This document shows, piece by piece, positions 57,244-64,000 of a stretch of 64,000 nt of DNA. The position numbers and the translations under genes are program-made. The stretch is from the NCBI RefSeq assembly GCF_000805385.1, contig NZ_JTJW01000009.1:310001-374000 (forward strand), in the 5' to 3' direction. The stretch's first letter is position 1. Each line of letters opens with the position of its first letter. Under the pieces are notes generated by a model that was not told the origin of the DNA, did not search any database, and saw only the letters and a list, made by a program, of their open reading frames with translations. Source of the stretch: Mycolicibacterium setense (GTDB lineage: Bacteria > Actinomycetota > Actinomycetes > Mycobacteriales > Mycobacteriaceae).

Positions 57244-58197
57244 GTGGGCACACGCTTGGCGCGTCGGTCGACCATCACTTTCGCCGCAGCGGCGACGCTG
57301 GCTTCTACGGCTTCGGCGTACATCGGAGCGCGCAACCTGCTGAACGGGCAGGCAGACAAGGCGCGGCAGGTCATCCCCAAATCGTGGGACATCCCGCCTC
57401 GCGCCGACGGCGTGTACCTCCCCGGCGGCGGGCCCGTCGAGAAATGGGAACGCGGAGTCCCGTTCGACCTACATCTGATGATCTTCGGCGACTCGACTGC
57501 CACCGGATACGGCTGCCACGTGCCCGACGAGGTGCCCGGGGTCTTGATCGCGCGCGGTGTGGCCGAACAGCTCGACAAGCGAATCCGCTTGAGTACCAAG
57601 GCGATTGTGGGAGCCACCTCGAAAGGCCTGTCCGGGCAGATCGATGCCATGTTCGTGGCCGGACCGCCGCCCGATGCCGCGGTGATCATGGTCGGCGCCA
57701 ACGACATCACCAAGCCCAACGGCCTCGGGGCATCGGCGCGTCGACTGGGTGCCGCGGTACGCCGGCTGCGCTCGGCGGGGGCCGTCGTCGTGGTCGGCAC
57801 CTGCCCGGACTTCGGCGTGATCACCGCGATCCCGCAGCCACTGCGCTGGTATACCCGCAGGCGCGGTCTGCGCCTGGCCCGCGCGCAGGCCGGCGAGGTA
57901 CGCGCTGCCGGCGGCGTTCCCGTTCCGTTCTCCGATCTGCTGGCGCCGGAGTTTTACAAGGCCCCTGAACTGCTGTTCTCCGAAGACATGTTCCATCCGT
58001 CGGCGGCCGGCTATGCGCTGGCGGCCAAGCAGTTGCTCCCCGCGCTGTGCGCTGCCCTCGGTGAATGGGACGGTGACGCGGCGTTGGAATCCGGATCCGC
58101 CGACACCCGGACGCTGCTGACCCGGCTGGGCGCGGTCAGCAGGCTGTGGCGCCGCTCAACCGGGGTGCCCGCACCCATCGTGGTGCACGCGGGCTAG
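57244..58197 (+). CDS. SGNH/GDSL-family esterase (Rv1075c-like)
   Basis: The 317-residue product has an N-terminal hydrophobic segment (about residues 10-28) that may act as signal or anchor, and a GDSL hydrolase domain. S84 is in MIFGDSTATGYGCHV, the Asn is in IMVGANDITKPNG, and D248/H251 in FSEDMFHPSAAGYAL. Rv1075c of M. tuberculosis is a characterised esterase with this Ser-Asp-His arrangement, active on short acyl chains. A C-terminal tail of about 50 residues follows the domain. Start GTG 57244. Confidence 0.9.
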   Translation: MGTRLARRSTITFAAAATLASTASAYIGARNLLNGQADKARQVIPKSWDIPPRADGVYLPGGGPVEKWERGVPFDLHLMIFGDSTATGYGCHVPDEVPGVLIARGVAEQLDKRIRLSTKAIVGATSKGLSGQIDAMFVAGPPPDAAVIMVGANDITKPNGLGASARRLGAAVRRLRSAGAVVVVGTCPDFGVITAIPQPLRWYTRRRGLRLARAQAGEVRAAGGVPVPFSDLLAPEFYKAPELLFSEDMFHPSAAGYALAAKQLLPALCAALGEWDGDAALESGSADTRTLLTRLGAVSRLWRRSTGVPAPIVVHAG

Positions 58198-58250
58198 TTT
58201 CAACCTGAGTTTCTACAGTTTTCTACGCCATCCGATCAGCAGGAGCCGTC

Positions 58251-59468
58251 ATGCCTGAAGCCGTCATCGTTGCCACCGCCCGCTCACCCATCGGCCGGGC
58301 CGGCAAAGGTTCACTCGTCACCATGCGGCCCGATGATCTCGCCGCCCAGATGGTCAAGGCCGTTCTCGACAAGGTGCCCGCGCTGGACCCGCGCGACATC
58401 GACGACCTGATCATGGGCTGTGGCCAGCCGGGCGGAAAGTCCGGCTTCAACATCGGCCGCACCGTCGCAGTCCAGCTGGGCTACGACTTCCTGCCCGGCA
58501 CCACCGTCAACCGCTACTGCTCGTCCTCGCTGCAGAGCACCCGGATGGCGTTCCATGCGATCAAGGCCGGCGAGGGCCACGCGTTCATCTCCGCCGGTGT
58601 GGAAACCGTGTCGCAGTTCGCCACCGGCAACGCCGACGGCTGGCCCGACACCAAGAACCCGCTGTATGCCGACGCCATGGCCCGCAGTGAGCAGGCCGCC
58701 GCCGGCGCCGACGAATGGCACGATCCCCGCGAGGACGGTCTGCTGCCCGACGTCTACCTCGCGATGGGCCAGACCGCCGAGAACGTCGCGCTGCACACCG
58801 GCGTCAGCCGTGAGGACCAGGACCACTGGGCGGTGCGGTCGCAGAACCGCGCCGAGGAGGCCATCAACTCCGGCTTCTTCGCCCGTGAGATCACCCCGGT
58901 CACGCTGGCCGACGGCACCGTCGTGTCGACCGACGACGGCCCGCGCGCCGGCACCACCTACGAGAAGATCAGCCAGCTCAAGCCGGTGTTCCGGCCCAAC
59001 GGCACCGTGACCGCCGGCAACGCCTGCCCGCTGAACGACGGCGCCGCCGCGCTCGTGGTGATGAGCGATGTGCGGGCCAAGGAGCTCGGCCTGACCCCGC
59101 TGGCCCGCGTGGTGTCCACCGGTGTCTCCGGACTCTCGCCCGAGATCATGGGCCTGGGCCCGATCGAGGCCGTCAAGAAGGCCCTCGCCAACGCGAAGAT
59201 GGCCATCGACGACATCGACCTCTACGAGATCAACGAGGCGTTCGCGGTGCAGGTGCTCGGCTCGGCCCGCGCACTCGGCATGGACGAGGACAAGCTGAAC
59301 GTCTCCGGCGGCGCCATCGCGCTCGGCCACCCGTTCGGCATGACCGGTGCCCGCATCACCGCCACGCTGCTCAACAACCTGCAGACCCACGACAAGACGT
59401 TCGGCATCGAGACCATGTGTGTCGGTGGCGGCCAGGGTATGGCGATGGTTGTGGAGCGCTTGAGCTAA
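58251..59468 (+). CDS. fadA3: Acetyl-CoA C-acyltransferase (thiolase)
   Basis: This 405-residue thiolase cleaves 3-ketoacyl-CoA or condenses two acetyl-CoA. The nucleophile C90 is in TTVNRYCSSSLQSTRMAF, the second Cys in MCVGGGQGMAMV, and the catalytic His in GGAIALGHPFGMTGAR. YEINEAFAVQVLG is a further signature. CAGGAGCCGTC precedes the ATG at 58251. It corresponds to Rv1074c (FadA3) and is consistent with beta-oxidation or branched-chain catabolism, near echA8/echA9. It ends 9 bases before a palindromic repeat. Confidence 0.95.
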   Translation: MPEAVIVATARSPIGRAGKGSLVTMRPDDLAAQMVKAVLDKVPALDPRDIDDLIMGCGQPGGKSGFNIGRTVAVQLGYDFLPGTTVNRYCSSSLQSTRMAFHAIKAGEGHAFISAGVETVSQFATGNADGWPDTKNPLYADAMARSEQAAAGADEWHDPREDGLLPDVYLAMGQTAENVALHTGVSREDQDHWAVRSQNRAEEAINSGFFAREITPVTLADGTVVSTDDGPRAGTTYEKISQLKPVFRPNGTVTAGNACPLNDGAAALVVMSDVRAKELGLTPLARVVSTGVSGLSPEIMGLGPIEAVKKALANAKMAIDDIDLYEINEAFAVQVLGSARALGMDEDKLNVSGGAIALGHPFGMTGARITATLLNNLQTHDKTFGIETMCVGGGQGMAMVVERLS

Positions 59469-59476
59469 TTTGCGTT

Positions 59477-59531
59477 GACTCTGCGTGGAGGGCGCAAAAG
59501 TGCGAGTAACCCGCGCCCTCACCGCAGAGTC
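59477..59531 (+). repeat. 55-nt palindromic repeat, copy B
   Basis: It reads GACTCTGCGTGGAGGGCGC, then AAAAGTGCGAGTAACCC and GCGCCCTCACCGCAGAGTC. Outer arms GACTCTGCG/CGCAGAGTC and inner AGGGCGC/GCGCCCT pair perfectly. It lies between fadA3 and a convergent DUF559-type gene, and its right half encodes the last three residues and stop codon of that gene. Confidence 0.85.
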
Positions 59532-60376
59532 ACCGGCTCGGCGACTTCATTCCACGCACGACGCAGACGCCGGAGGATGTCTACCCGACGGTGGCCCTTG
59601 GCTACTTGGATCGTGGTCCAACCGGCCCGCCTGATGTGTTCGTGGCGGACGATGTCGTAACCAAGCGCATCGGCATGCTGTACGCCGTCGTATTCGACCG
59701 CGAGCATCTGCTCCTCCCACCCCATGTCCAGGTAATACCGCGACCGGCCATTCGGGCCCGGCACCGGGATCTGGGTTTGCGGCCGCGGGTAACCATCGTC
59801 GATGATCATGAGACGAAGCCAGGTTTCCTTGGGCGACTGGGCACCCGGGTCATAGAGATCGAGCGCAGCCTCAAGCTGACGTAGCCCACGCGTACGCCGA
59901 TGACGATCCGCCAGCGCCAAGACATCGACGGCTTTGAATCCAGTCGCATTGCCGAGCGCATCGAGCCGCGCCACCGCTTCCCCCAGCGGCCCGCGCCTGC
60001 CGATGTCGAATGCCGTCCGCTCGGGCGTCGTCACATTGAGTCCGTCGAGCCGCTGAATCTCCCCGGCCAACAACAGATCGGTGCGGGTGATCACTCCACG
60101 CGGAGCCCTCGCATTCGCCCAGATCAGCTCGACCGGAACGTCGTCGTCAATCCACTCTGCGCGATGCATCGCGGACGCCGCGAGACCCGCGACCACCGCT
60201 TCGCGATGAGACCACAACCACGCGGCCTGCGTCCGTCGCCGTAAAGTAAGGGCAATCCGCTTGTCCAGGTACACATTTGGCATAAGCGATCGGTAGTAAT
60301 GGCGCAACTCGTGGCGGTTCACCGCACCGCACGCCAAAGCCTCACTGCCGACGAAGGGATCACTTCCGATGTCCAT
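59519..60376 (-). CDS. DUF559-type (Vsr-like fold) nuclease-domain protein
   Basis: The 285-residue product has two parts. Residues 1-175 are basic, with SHREAVVAGLAASAMHRAEW and an ITRTDLLLAGEIQRLDGLNV segment that resembles the N-terminal region of AbiEi-like proteins. Residues 180-285 form a Vsr/DUF559-like nuclease domain: E184 (SPKETWLRL), D217 (YYLDMGWEEQML), E228 and D230 (AVEYDGVQHADA) with H234, and a final GWTTIQVAKGHRR. The acidic residues match the D-E(x)K-like pattern of this family. It is bracketed by two direct copies of the 55-nt palindromic repeat (59477 and 60473). The start ATG at 60376 is chosen at the beginning of the folded part. Confidence 0.7.
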   Translation of the reverse strand: MDIGSDPFVGSEALACGAVNRHELRHYYRSLMPNVYLDKRIALTLRRRTQAAWLWSHREAVVAGLAASAMHRAEWIDDDVPVELIWANARAPRGVITRTDLLLAGEIQRLDGLNVTTPERTAFDIGRRGPLGEAVARLDALGNATGFKAVDVLALADRHRRTRGLRQLEAALDLYDPGAQSPKETWLRLMIIDDGYPRPQTQIPVPGPNGRSRYYLDMGWEEQMLAVEYDGVQHADALGYDIVRHEHIRRAGWTTIQVAKGHRRVDILRRLRRAWNEVAEPVTLR

Positions 60377-60472
60377 GGCCACAGGCTGGTTTCGATTGCC
60401 GACATTCGTCGCCGCCCACACCCCCCGGGGCTTCGCGCTGTGGATGAACATCGCGGTGTGGACCACCGGTTT

Positions 60473-60527
60473 GACTCTGCGTCCAGGGTGCAAAAGTACG
60501 AGAAACCTACGCCCTCATCGCAGAGTC
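60473..60527 (+). repeat. 55-nt palindromic repeat, copy C
   Basis: It starts GACTCTGCGTCCAGGGTGC, continues AAAAGTACGAGAAACCTAC and ends GCCCTCATCGCAGAGTC. Its outer arms extend to TTGACTCTGCG/CGCAGAGTCAA. It is in the same orientation as copy B, 996 bases away, on the upstream side of the DUF559-type gene. Confidence 0.85.
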
Positions 60528-60537
60528 AACCCATAAG

Positions 60538-60570
60538 AAAAAGGCGCCCGCAATCGCGGACGCCTTTCTC
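60538..60570 (-). terminator. Intrinsic terminator of the Bax inhibitor-1 gene
   Basis: AAAGGCGCCCGC and GCGGACGCCTTT form a 12-bp stem with one mismatch around AATC. On the minus strand the stem is followed by TTTTTC, a U-tract, directly downstream of the Bax inhibitor gene's stop at 60583. Confidence 0.85.
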
Positions 60571-60582
60571 GGGGCAGGGTTG

Positions 60583-61431
60583 CTAGTCGTTGTTGAAGTA
60601 CGACAGCAACCGAAGGATCTCGATGTACAGCCAGACCAGGGTGACGGTCAGGCCCAGGGCGATGCCCCACGCGGCCTTCTCCGGAGCACCGGCGCGGACC
60701 ATCTGGTCGGCAGCGTCGAAGTCGATCAGGAAGCTGAACGCCGCCAGGCCGATGCACAGCAGCGAGAAGCCGATCGCCAGCATGCCGCCGTCACGCAGGC
60801 CCAAGCCGGCACCGCCGCCGACGCCGAACATCGCGAGCACGAAGTTCAGCAGCATCAGCGCCAAGACGCCGAACATGCCGGCGATGATCATCCGGGTGAA
60901 CTTGGGTGTCACGCGGATGGCACCGGTCTTGTAGACCACCAGCATGCCGAAGAAGACGCCCATGGTGCCGACGATCGCCTGCGCGATCATGCCGACGCCA
61001 CCGACCGAGGCGATGTTGGCGATGATGAACGACACCGCGCCGAGGAACAGACCTTCCAGCGCCGCGTAGCTCAGCACGATGGCCGGATTGTCCTGCTTGC
61101 GTCCGAACGTGGCGATCAGCACCAGGACCAGACCACCGAGCCCGCCGACGAGGGCGAACGGCGTCGCCAGCGTCAAGTTGCCGGAGACCAGGTAGTAGGA
61201 CACCACCGCGACGACCGAAAGGACGGCCAGGGTGATGCCCGTCTTGGTGACGACGTCGTCGATGGTCAGCGGCCGGGAGACACCGGTCTGCCGCTGATCG
61301 GGATATTCAGGTGCATATTGCTGTGCATGCACCTGTTGAGCACCGAAGCCGGCGGCTCCGGTACCGAAATTTGCGTATCCGCCCTGCGTCTTGGGCAGGC
61401 TACGGAATACCGGGTTGCTGGATTCGCGCAC
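60583..61431 (-). CDS. Bax inhibitor-1 (YccA/LFG) family membrane protein
   Basis: The 282-residue protein has a Gly/Gln/Tyr-rich cytoplasmic N terminus (residues 15-50) and six to seven membrane helices: TGITLAVLSVVAVVSYYLVS, VGGLGGLVLVLIATF, AALEGLFLGAVSFIIA, AIVGTMGVFFGMLVVY, FGVLALMLLNFVLAMFG and GLALGLTVTLVWLYIEILRL. The conserved LIDFDAADQMV segment and the C-terminal LSYFNND are typical of BI-1, proposed as pH-sensitive calcium leak channels. It starts at GTG 61431 and ends with a clear intrinsic terminator. Confidence 0.9.
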   Translation of the reverse strand: MRESSNPVFRSLPKTQGGYANFGTGAAGFGAQQVHAQQYAPEYPDQRQTGVSRPLTIDDVVTKTGITLAVLSVVAVVSYYLVSGNLTLATPFALVGGLGGLVLVLIATFGRKQDNPAIVLSYAALEGLFLGAVSFIIANIASVGGVGMIAQAIVGTMGVFFGMLVVYKTGAIRVTPKFTRMIIAGMFGVLALMLLNFVLAMFGVGGGAGLGLRDGGMLAIGFSLLCIGLAAFSFLIDFDAADQMVRAGAPEKAAWGIALGLTVTLVWLYIEILRLLSYFNND

Positions 61432-61593
61432 CGTCGGGTCCTCTCCTATAGAGATGTGTTCGAGTACGAACTACTAGCTCAACGATCGATGTTCTGGGCA
61501 GGTTCCCGTGGAAGCGAAAGACTCCCAGGAAACTTCCAGGTTCGATCTTGAGGCAAACCCTACCCGTAGCGCACCGTCCCTGGGGGTCCGAAC

Positions 61594-61606
61594 TAGATTG
61601 CAAATC
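61594..61606 (+). promoter_or_regulatory. Candidate leaderless promoter of echA9
   Basis: TAGATT at 61594-61599 fits the mycobacterial -10 pattern TAnnnT. Its distance to the GTG at 61607 would place the transcription start at or next to the start codon, giving a leaderless mRNA. No ribosome-binding site is seen upstream, which supports this. Confidence 0.5.
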
Positions 61607-62653
61607 GTGACAGAAAACGAGGACGTCCTAGTAAGTGTCCGCAACGGCGTCGGCATCCTCACGCTGAACCGGCCCAAGGCGATCAATTCCCTCAACGACG
61701 CGATGGTCGAGGGCATGTCCGAGGCGCTGCACGCCTGGGAGAACGATGGCTCCGTTCACACCGTGCTGCTGACCGGTTCCGGCGAACGCGGCCTGTGCGC
61801 GGGCGGCGACGTGGTGGCGCTCTATCACAGCGCTCGTGACGGCGGCGCCGACGCGCGCCGGTTCTGGTACGACGAGTACCTGCTCAACGCCTACATCGGC
61901 AGCTATCCAAAGCCCTACGTGGCGTTGATGGACGGCATCGTGATGGGCGGCGGTGTCGGTGTGGCGGCACACGGAACCGTTCGGGTGGCCACCGACACCA
62001 CCAAGATGGCCATGCCCGAGGTCGGCATCGGCTTCATCCCCGACGTCGGTGGTACGTACCTCCTTTCGCGGGCTCCGGGCCGGCTGGGCTTGCACGCCGC
62101 GCTCACCGGTGCACCGTTCTCCGGGGCCGACGCGATCGCCATGGGCTTCGCCGATCACTACGTGCCCCATGACAAGCTGGCCGCCTTCACCGAGTCCGTC
62201 GTCGCCGACGGCGTCGAGAACGCGCTGGCCACCTACGCCGTCGAACCGCCGGCCAGCCCCCTGCTGCAGGAGCGCGGCTGGATCGACGAGTGCTACGCGG
62301 GCGACACCGTGGCAGATATCGTCACCGCGCTGCGCGGCCAGGGAGCCGCCGCCGAAAAGGCCGCCGATCTGATCGCCACCCGCTCCCCCATCGCGCTGGC
62401 GGTGACGCTGGAAGCAGTGCGTCGGGCCGCGAAGCTGGAGACACTGGAAGACGTGCTGCGCCAGGAATACCGGACCTCGTGCGCATCGGTGAAATCCCAT
62501 GATTTCGTCGAAGGCATCCGCGCTCAGCTCGTCGACAAGGACCGCAACCCGCAGTGGTCCCCTGCCTCGATCGACGCCGTCACCCCCGCCGACGTCGAGG
62601 CGTACTTCGTTCCGGCAGAACCCGATCTGACCTTTCAGGAGGAGTCCAAATGA
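61607..62653 (+). CDS. echA9: 3-hydroxyisobutyryl-CoA hydrolase-type crotonase (EchA9)
   Basis: The 348-residue crotonase-fold enzyme has GLCAGGDVVALY (oxyanion hole), SYPKPYVALMDGIVMGGGVG (second part of the oxyanion hole), AMPEVGIGFIPDVGGTYLLS (with the active-site Glu) and a C-terminal domain with VLRQEYRTSCASVKSHDFVEGIRAQLVDKDR. These, together with length, fit 3-hydroxyisobutyryl-CoA hydrolase of valine catabolism better than a hydratase. Start GTG 61607 is chosen because no homology or binding site supports the longer frame. Its stop overlaps echA8 as ATGA. Corresponds to Rv1071c. Confidence 0.93.
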   Translation: MTENEDVLVSVRNGVGILTLNRPKAINSLNDAMVEGMSEALHAWENDGSVHTVLLTGSGERGLCAGGDVVALYHSARDGGADARRFWYDEYLLNAYIGSYPKPYVALMDGIVMGGGVGVAAHGTVRVATDTTKMAMPEVGIGFIPDVGGTYLLSRAPGRLGLHAALTGAPFSGADAIAMGFADHYVPHDKLAAFTESVVADGVENALATYAVEPPASPLLQERGWIDECYAGDTVADIVTALRGQGAAAEKAADLIATRSPIALAVTLEAVRRAAKLETLEDVLRQEYRTSCASVKSHDFVEGIRAQLVDKDRNPQWSPASIDAVTPADVEAYFVPAEPDLTFQEESK

Positions 62654-63426
62654 GTGAGTTCGAGACGATCCTGGTGACCCGCACCGACCGGGTCGCCACC
62701 ATCACGCTGAACCGGCCCAAGGCGCTCAACGCGCTCAACAGCCAGGTCATGACCGAAGTGACCAGTGCCGCAGCCGAACTCGACCGCGACTCCGGCGTCG
62801 GCGCCATCATCCTCACCGGAAACGAGAAGGCGTTCGCCGCAGGCGCCGACATCAAGGAGATGGCCGAGCTGTCGTTCGCCGATGTGTACTCGGCCGACTT
62901 CTTCGAGCTGTGGTCGAAGTTCGCGGCCACCCGCACCCCCACGATCGCCGCGGTCGCCGGGTATGCGCTGGGCGGCGGCTGCGAGTTGGCGATGATGTGC
63001 GACATCCTGATCGCCGCGGATACGGCCAAGTTCGGCCAGCCCGAGATCAAGCTGGGCGTGCTGCCGGGCATGGGTGGTTCCCAGCGGCTGACCCGAGCGA
63101 TCGGCAAGGCCAAGGCGATGGACCTCATCCTCACCGGTCGCACCATCGACGCCGTGGAAGCCGAACGGGCAGGCCTGGTTTCCCGCCTGGTGCCGGCGGA
63201 CTCGCTGATCGACGAGGCCCTTGCCGTGGCGGAGACCATCGCCGGGATGTCGCTTTCGGCCTCGCGGATGGCCAAGGAAGCGGTCAACCGCGCCTTCGAG
63301 TCCAGCCTGGCCGAGGGTTTGCTCTACGAGCGCAGGCTGTTCCATTCGGCCTTCGCCACAGCCGACCAGAAGGAAGGCATGGCGGCGTTCTCCGAGAAGC
63401 GCGCCGCCAACTTCACCCATCGCTAA
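62650..63426 (+). CDS. echA8: Enoyl-CoA hydratase EchA8
   Basis: The 258-residue protein hydrates 2-enoyl-CoA in beta-oxidation. Motifs are FAAGADIKEMAELSF (oxyanion hole), ALGGGCELAMMCDILIA with the first catalytic Glu and GQPEIKLGVLPGMGGSQRL with the second. LTRAIGKAKAMDLILTGRTI and ASRMAKEAVNRAFE complete the fold. Size and motifs match Rv1070c. The ATG overlaps the echA9 stop, so the two are co-translated. GGAGG lies just upstream. Confidence 0.95.
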   Translation: MSEFETILVTRTDRVATITLNRPKALNALNSQVMTEVTSAAAELDRDSGVGAIILTGNEKAFAAGADIKEMAELSFADVYSADFFELWSKFAATRTPTIAAVAGYALGGGCELAMMCDILIAADTAKFGQPEIKLGVLPGMGGSQRLTRAIGKAKAMDLILTGRTIDAVEAERAGLVSRLVPADSLIDEALAVAETIAGMSLSASRMAKEAVNRAFESSLAEGLLYERRLFHSAFATADQKEGMAAFSEKRAANFTHR

Positions 63427-63435
63427 AGTCGACGG

Positions 63436-64000
63436 GTGACCGACACCGACTCACCCTCACCGGCCACCGTTACCGCCGAGGCTCCATCCGAGCCCGCAGC
63501 CGGTCCGGCGGCCAAGCCGGTGTGGTGGCTACGCCACTACACGTTCTTCGGTACCGCGGTGGGGCTGGTGTTCATCTGGTTCTCGCTGACGCCGTCGCTG
63601 CTGCCGCGCGGCCCGCTGTTCCAGGGCCTGGTCAGTGGCGCGGCCGGCGCAACGGGCTATGGCCTCGGCGTTTTCGGGGTGTGGCTGGTGCGCTACATGC
63701 GTTCGGCGGAGACCAGCCCGCGCGCGCCGAAGTGGGCGTGGTTGGCCTTGCTGGTCGTCGGCGTCATCGGCCAGATCCTGATGATCGTGTACTTCCACGT
63801 GTGGCAGGACGAGATCCGCGACTTCATGGGAGTGCCCCGGCTGAAGTTCTGGGATCACCCGTTGACCGCGGTGCTCTCGATCGTGGTGCTGTTCGCGTTC
63901 GTCGAGTTGGGCCAGCTGATCGGCAAGCTGGTGCGATTCCTGGACCGCAAGCTGGATCGTTTTCTTCCACCACGGGTTTCGGCCGTCGTGGTCGTGGCGT
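63436..64000 (+). CDS. Alpha/beta-hydrolase-family membrane protein (Rv1069c-like), 3' end outside window
   Basis: The frame opens at GTG 63436, 9 bases after echA8, and is unbroken to the window end (about 188 residues seen). It has a Pro/Ala-rich N terminus (TDTDSPSPATVTAEAPSEP), then WWLRHYTFFGTAVGLVFIWF, SLTPSLLPRGPLFQGLVSG, GLGVFGVWLVRYMRSAE, WLALLVVGVIGQILMIVYF and LTAVLSIVVLFAFVELGQLI, four to five membrane segments. This is the N-terminal membrane module known as Abhydrolase_9_N, normally followed by a hydrolase domain not visible here. Function unknown. Confidence 0.75.
   Translation, partial: MTDTDSPSPATVTAEAPSEPAAGPAAKPVWWLRHYTFFGTAVGLVFIWFSLTPSLLPRGPLFQGLVSGAAGATGYGLGVFGVWLVRYMRSAETSPRAPKWAWLALLVVGVIGQILMIVYFHVWQDEIRDFMGVPRLKFWDHPLTAVLSIVVLFAFVELGQLIGKLVRFLDRKLDRFLPPRVSAVVVVA

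Noticed and set aside
58311..59522. 403-codon frame antisense to fadA3
   Set aside because: The thiolase on the + strand has all catalytic motifs. The antisense product is low in hydrophobic and high in His/Gly/Arg residues.
1..64000. tRNA, rRNA, prophage, origin of replication or CRISPR loci
   Set aside because: No cloverleaf-like sequence, rRNA segment, integrase, phage structural gene, dnaA-box cluster or repeat-spacer array was seen on reading the window.

Overview
The window comes from a high-GC actinobacterium, almost certainly a fast-growing Mycobacterium (Mycolicibacterium). The gene order is the mirror image of the M. tuberculosis Rv1069c-Rv1112 stretch: ychF, Rv1111c-like, ispH, Rv1109c-like, xseAB, 3-beta-HSD, then the AI-2E transporter, Rv1100-like, glpX, fum, then Rv1096-like, phoH2, desA2, glyA, coaA, then Rv1086/Rv1085c-like, Rv1084/1083-like, mca, Rv1081c-like, greA, metB, cbs, lipU, Rv1075c-like, fadA3, Bax inhibitor-1, echA9, echA8 and Rv1069c-like. 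Rv numbers were assigned from memory of the families. No search could be run.

Layout. 0-3.6 kb: end of a fumarate reductase/succinate dehydrogenase-type flavoprotein, a permuted NlpC/P60 protein, a scrap of an IS481-type insertion-sequence end, and a small cluster of YCII, VOC and DUF1801 proteins including one truncated copy. 3.6-10.3 kb: conserved core (ychF, ispH, xseAB, a 3-beta-hydroxysteroid dehydrogenase behind a KstR-type operator). 10.3-24.1 kb: an accessory block inserted between core genes. It holds a TDT-family transporter with an Rv1738-like protein, an acyl-AMP ligase, a sulfatase operon (two tandem sulfatases, a HAD phosphatase and the formylglycine-generating enzyme), a TetR/P450 pair, and three overlapping dehydrogenases behind a second KstR-type site. 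24-29.3 kb: core membrane and carbon-metabolism genes (glpX, fum).

29.4-33.3 kb: a complete DosR dormancy module (Acg-type nitroreductase, USP-like protein, DevR, DevS) with a DosR box. 33.3-41.5 kb: polysaccharide deacetylase, PhoH2 with a candidate PhoAT leader ORF, desA2, a long-form serine hydroxymethyltransferase, a Trp/Gly-repeat secreted protein, a DUF885 peptidase and coaA. 41.6-44.1 kb: two paralogous four-helix membrane proteins and a large membrane protein with a helix-turn-helix-like tail. 44.1-51.2 kb: short-chain Z-prenyl synthase, hemolysin III, a near-canonical ketosteroid isomerase, YyaL, mycothiol conjugate amidase mca, greA and a GPP34 protein. 51.2-56 kb: trans-sulfuration pair metB/cbs around two Pro/Gly/Tyr-rich membrane proteins. 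56-64 kb: lipid esterases and beta-oxidation or branched-chain enzymes (lipU, SGNH esterase, fadA3, echA9, echA8), plus a DUF559-type nuclease gene bracketed by palindromic repeats.

The most unusual signals are: a 55-nt palindromic element present three times, two copies of which bracket the DUF559-type nuclease gene (a possible REP/RAYT-like arrangement) and one of which ends five bases before the formylglycine-generating-enzyme start codon; two KstR-type operators in front of steroid-type dehydrogenases, plus a ketosteroid isomerase retaining the classical Tyr14/Asp38/Asp99 set; and competing hairpins in the greA leader.
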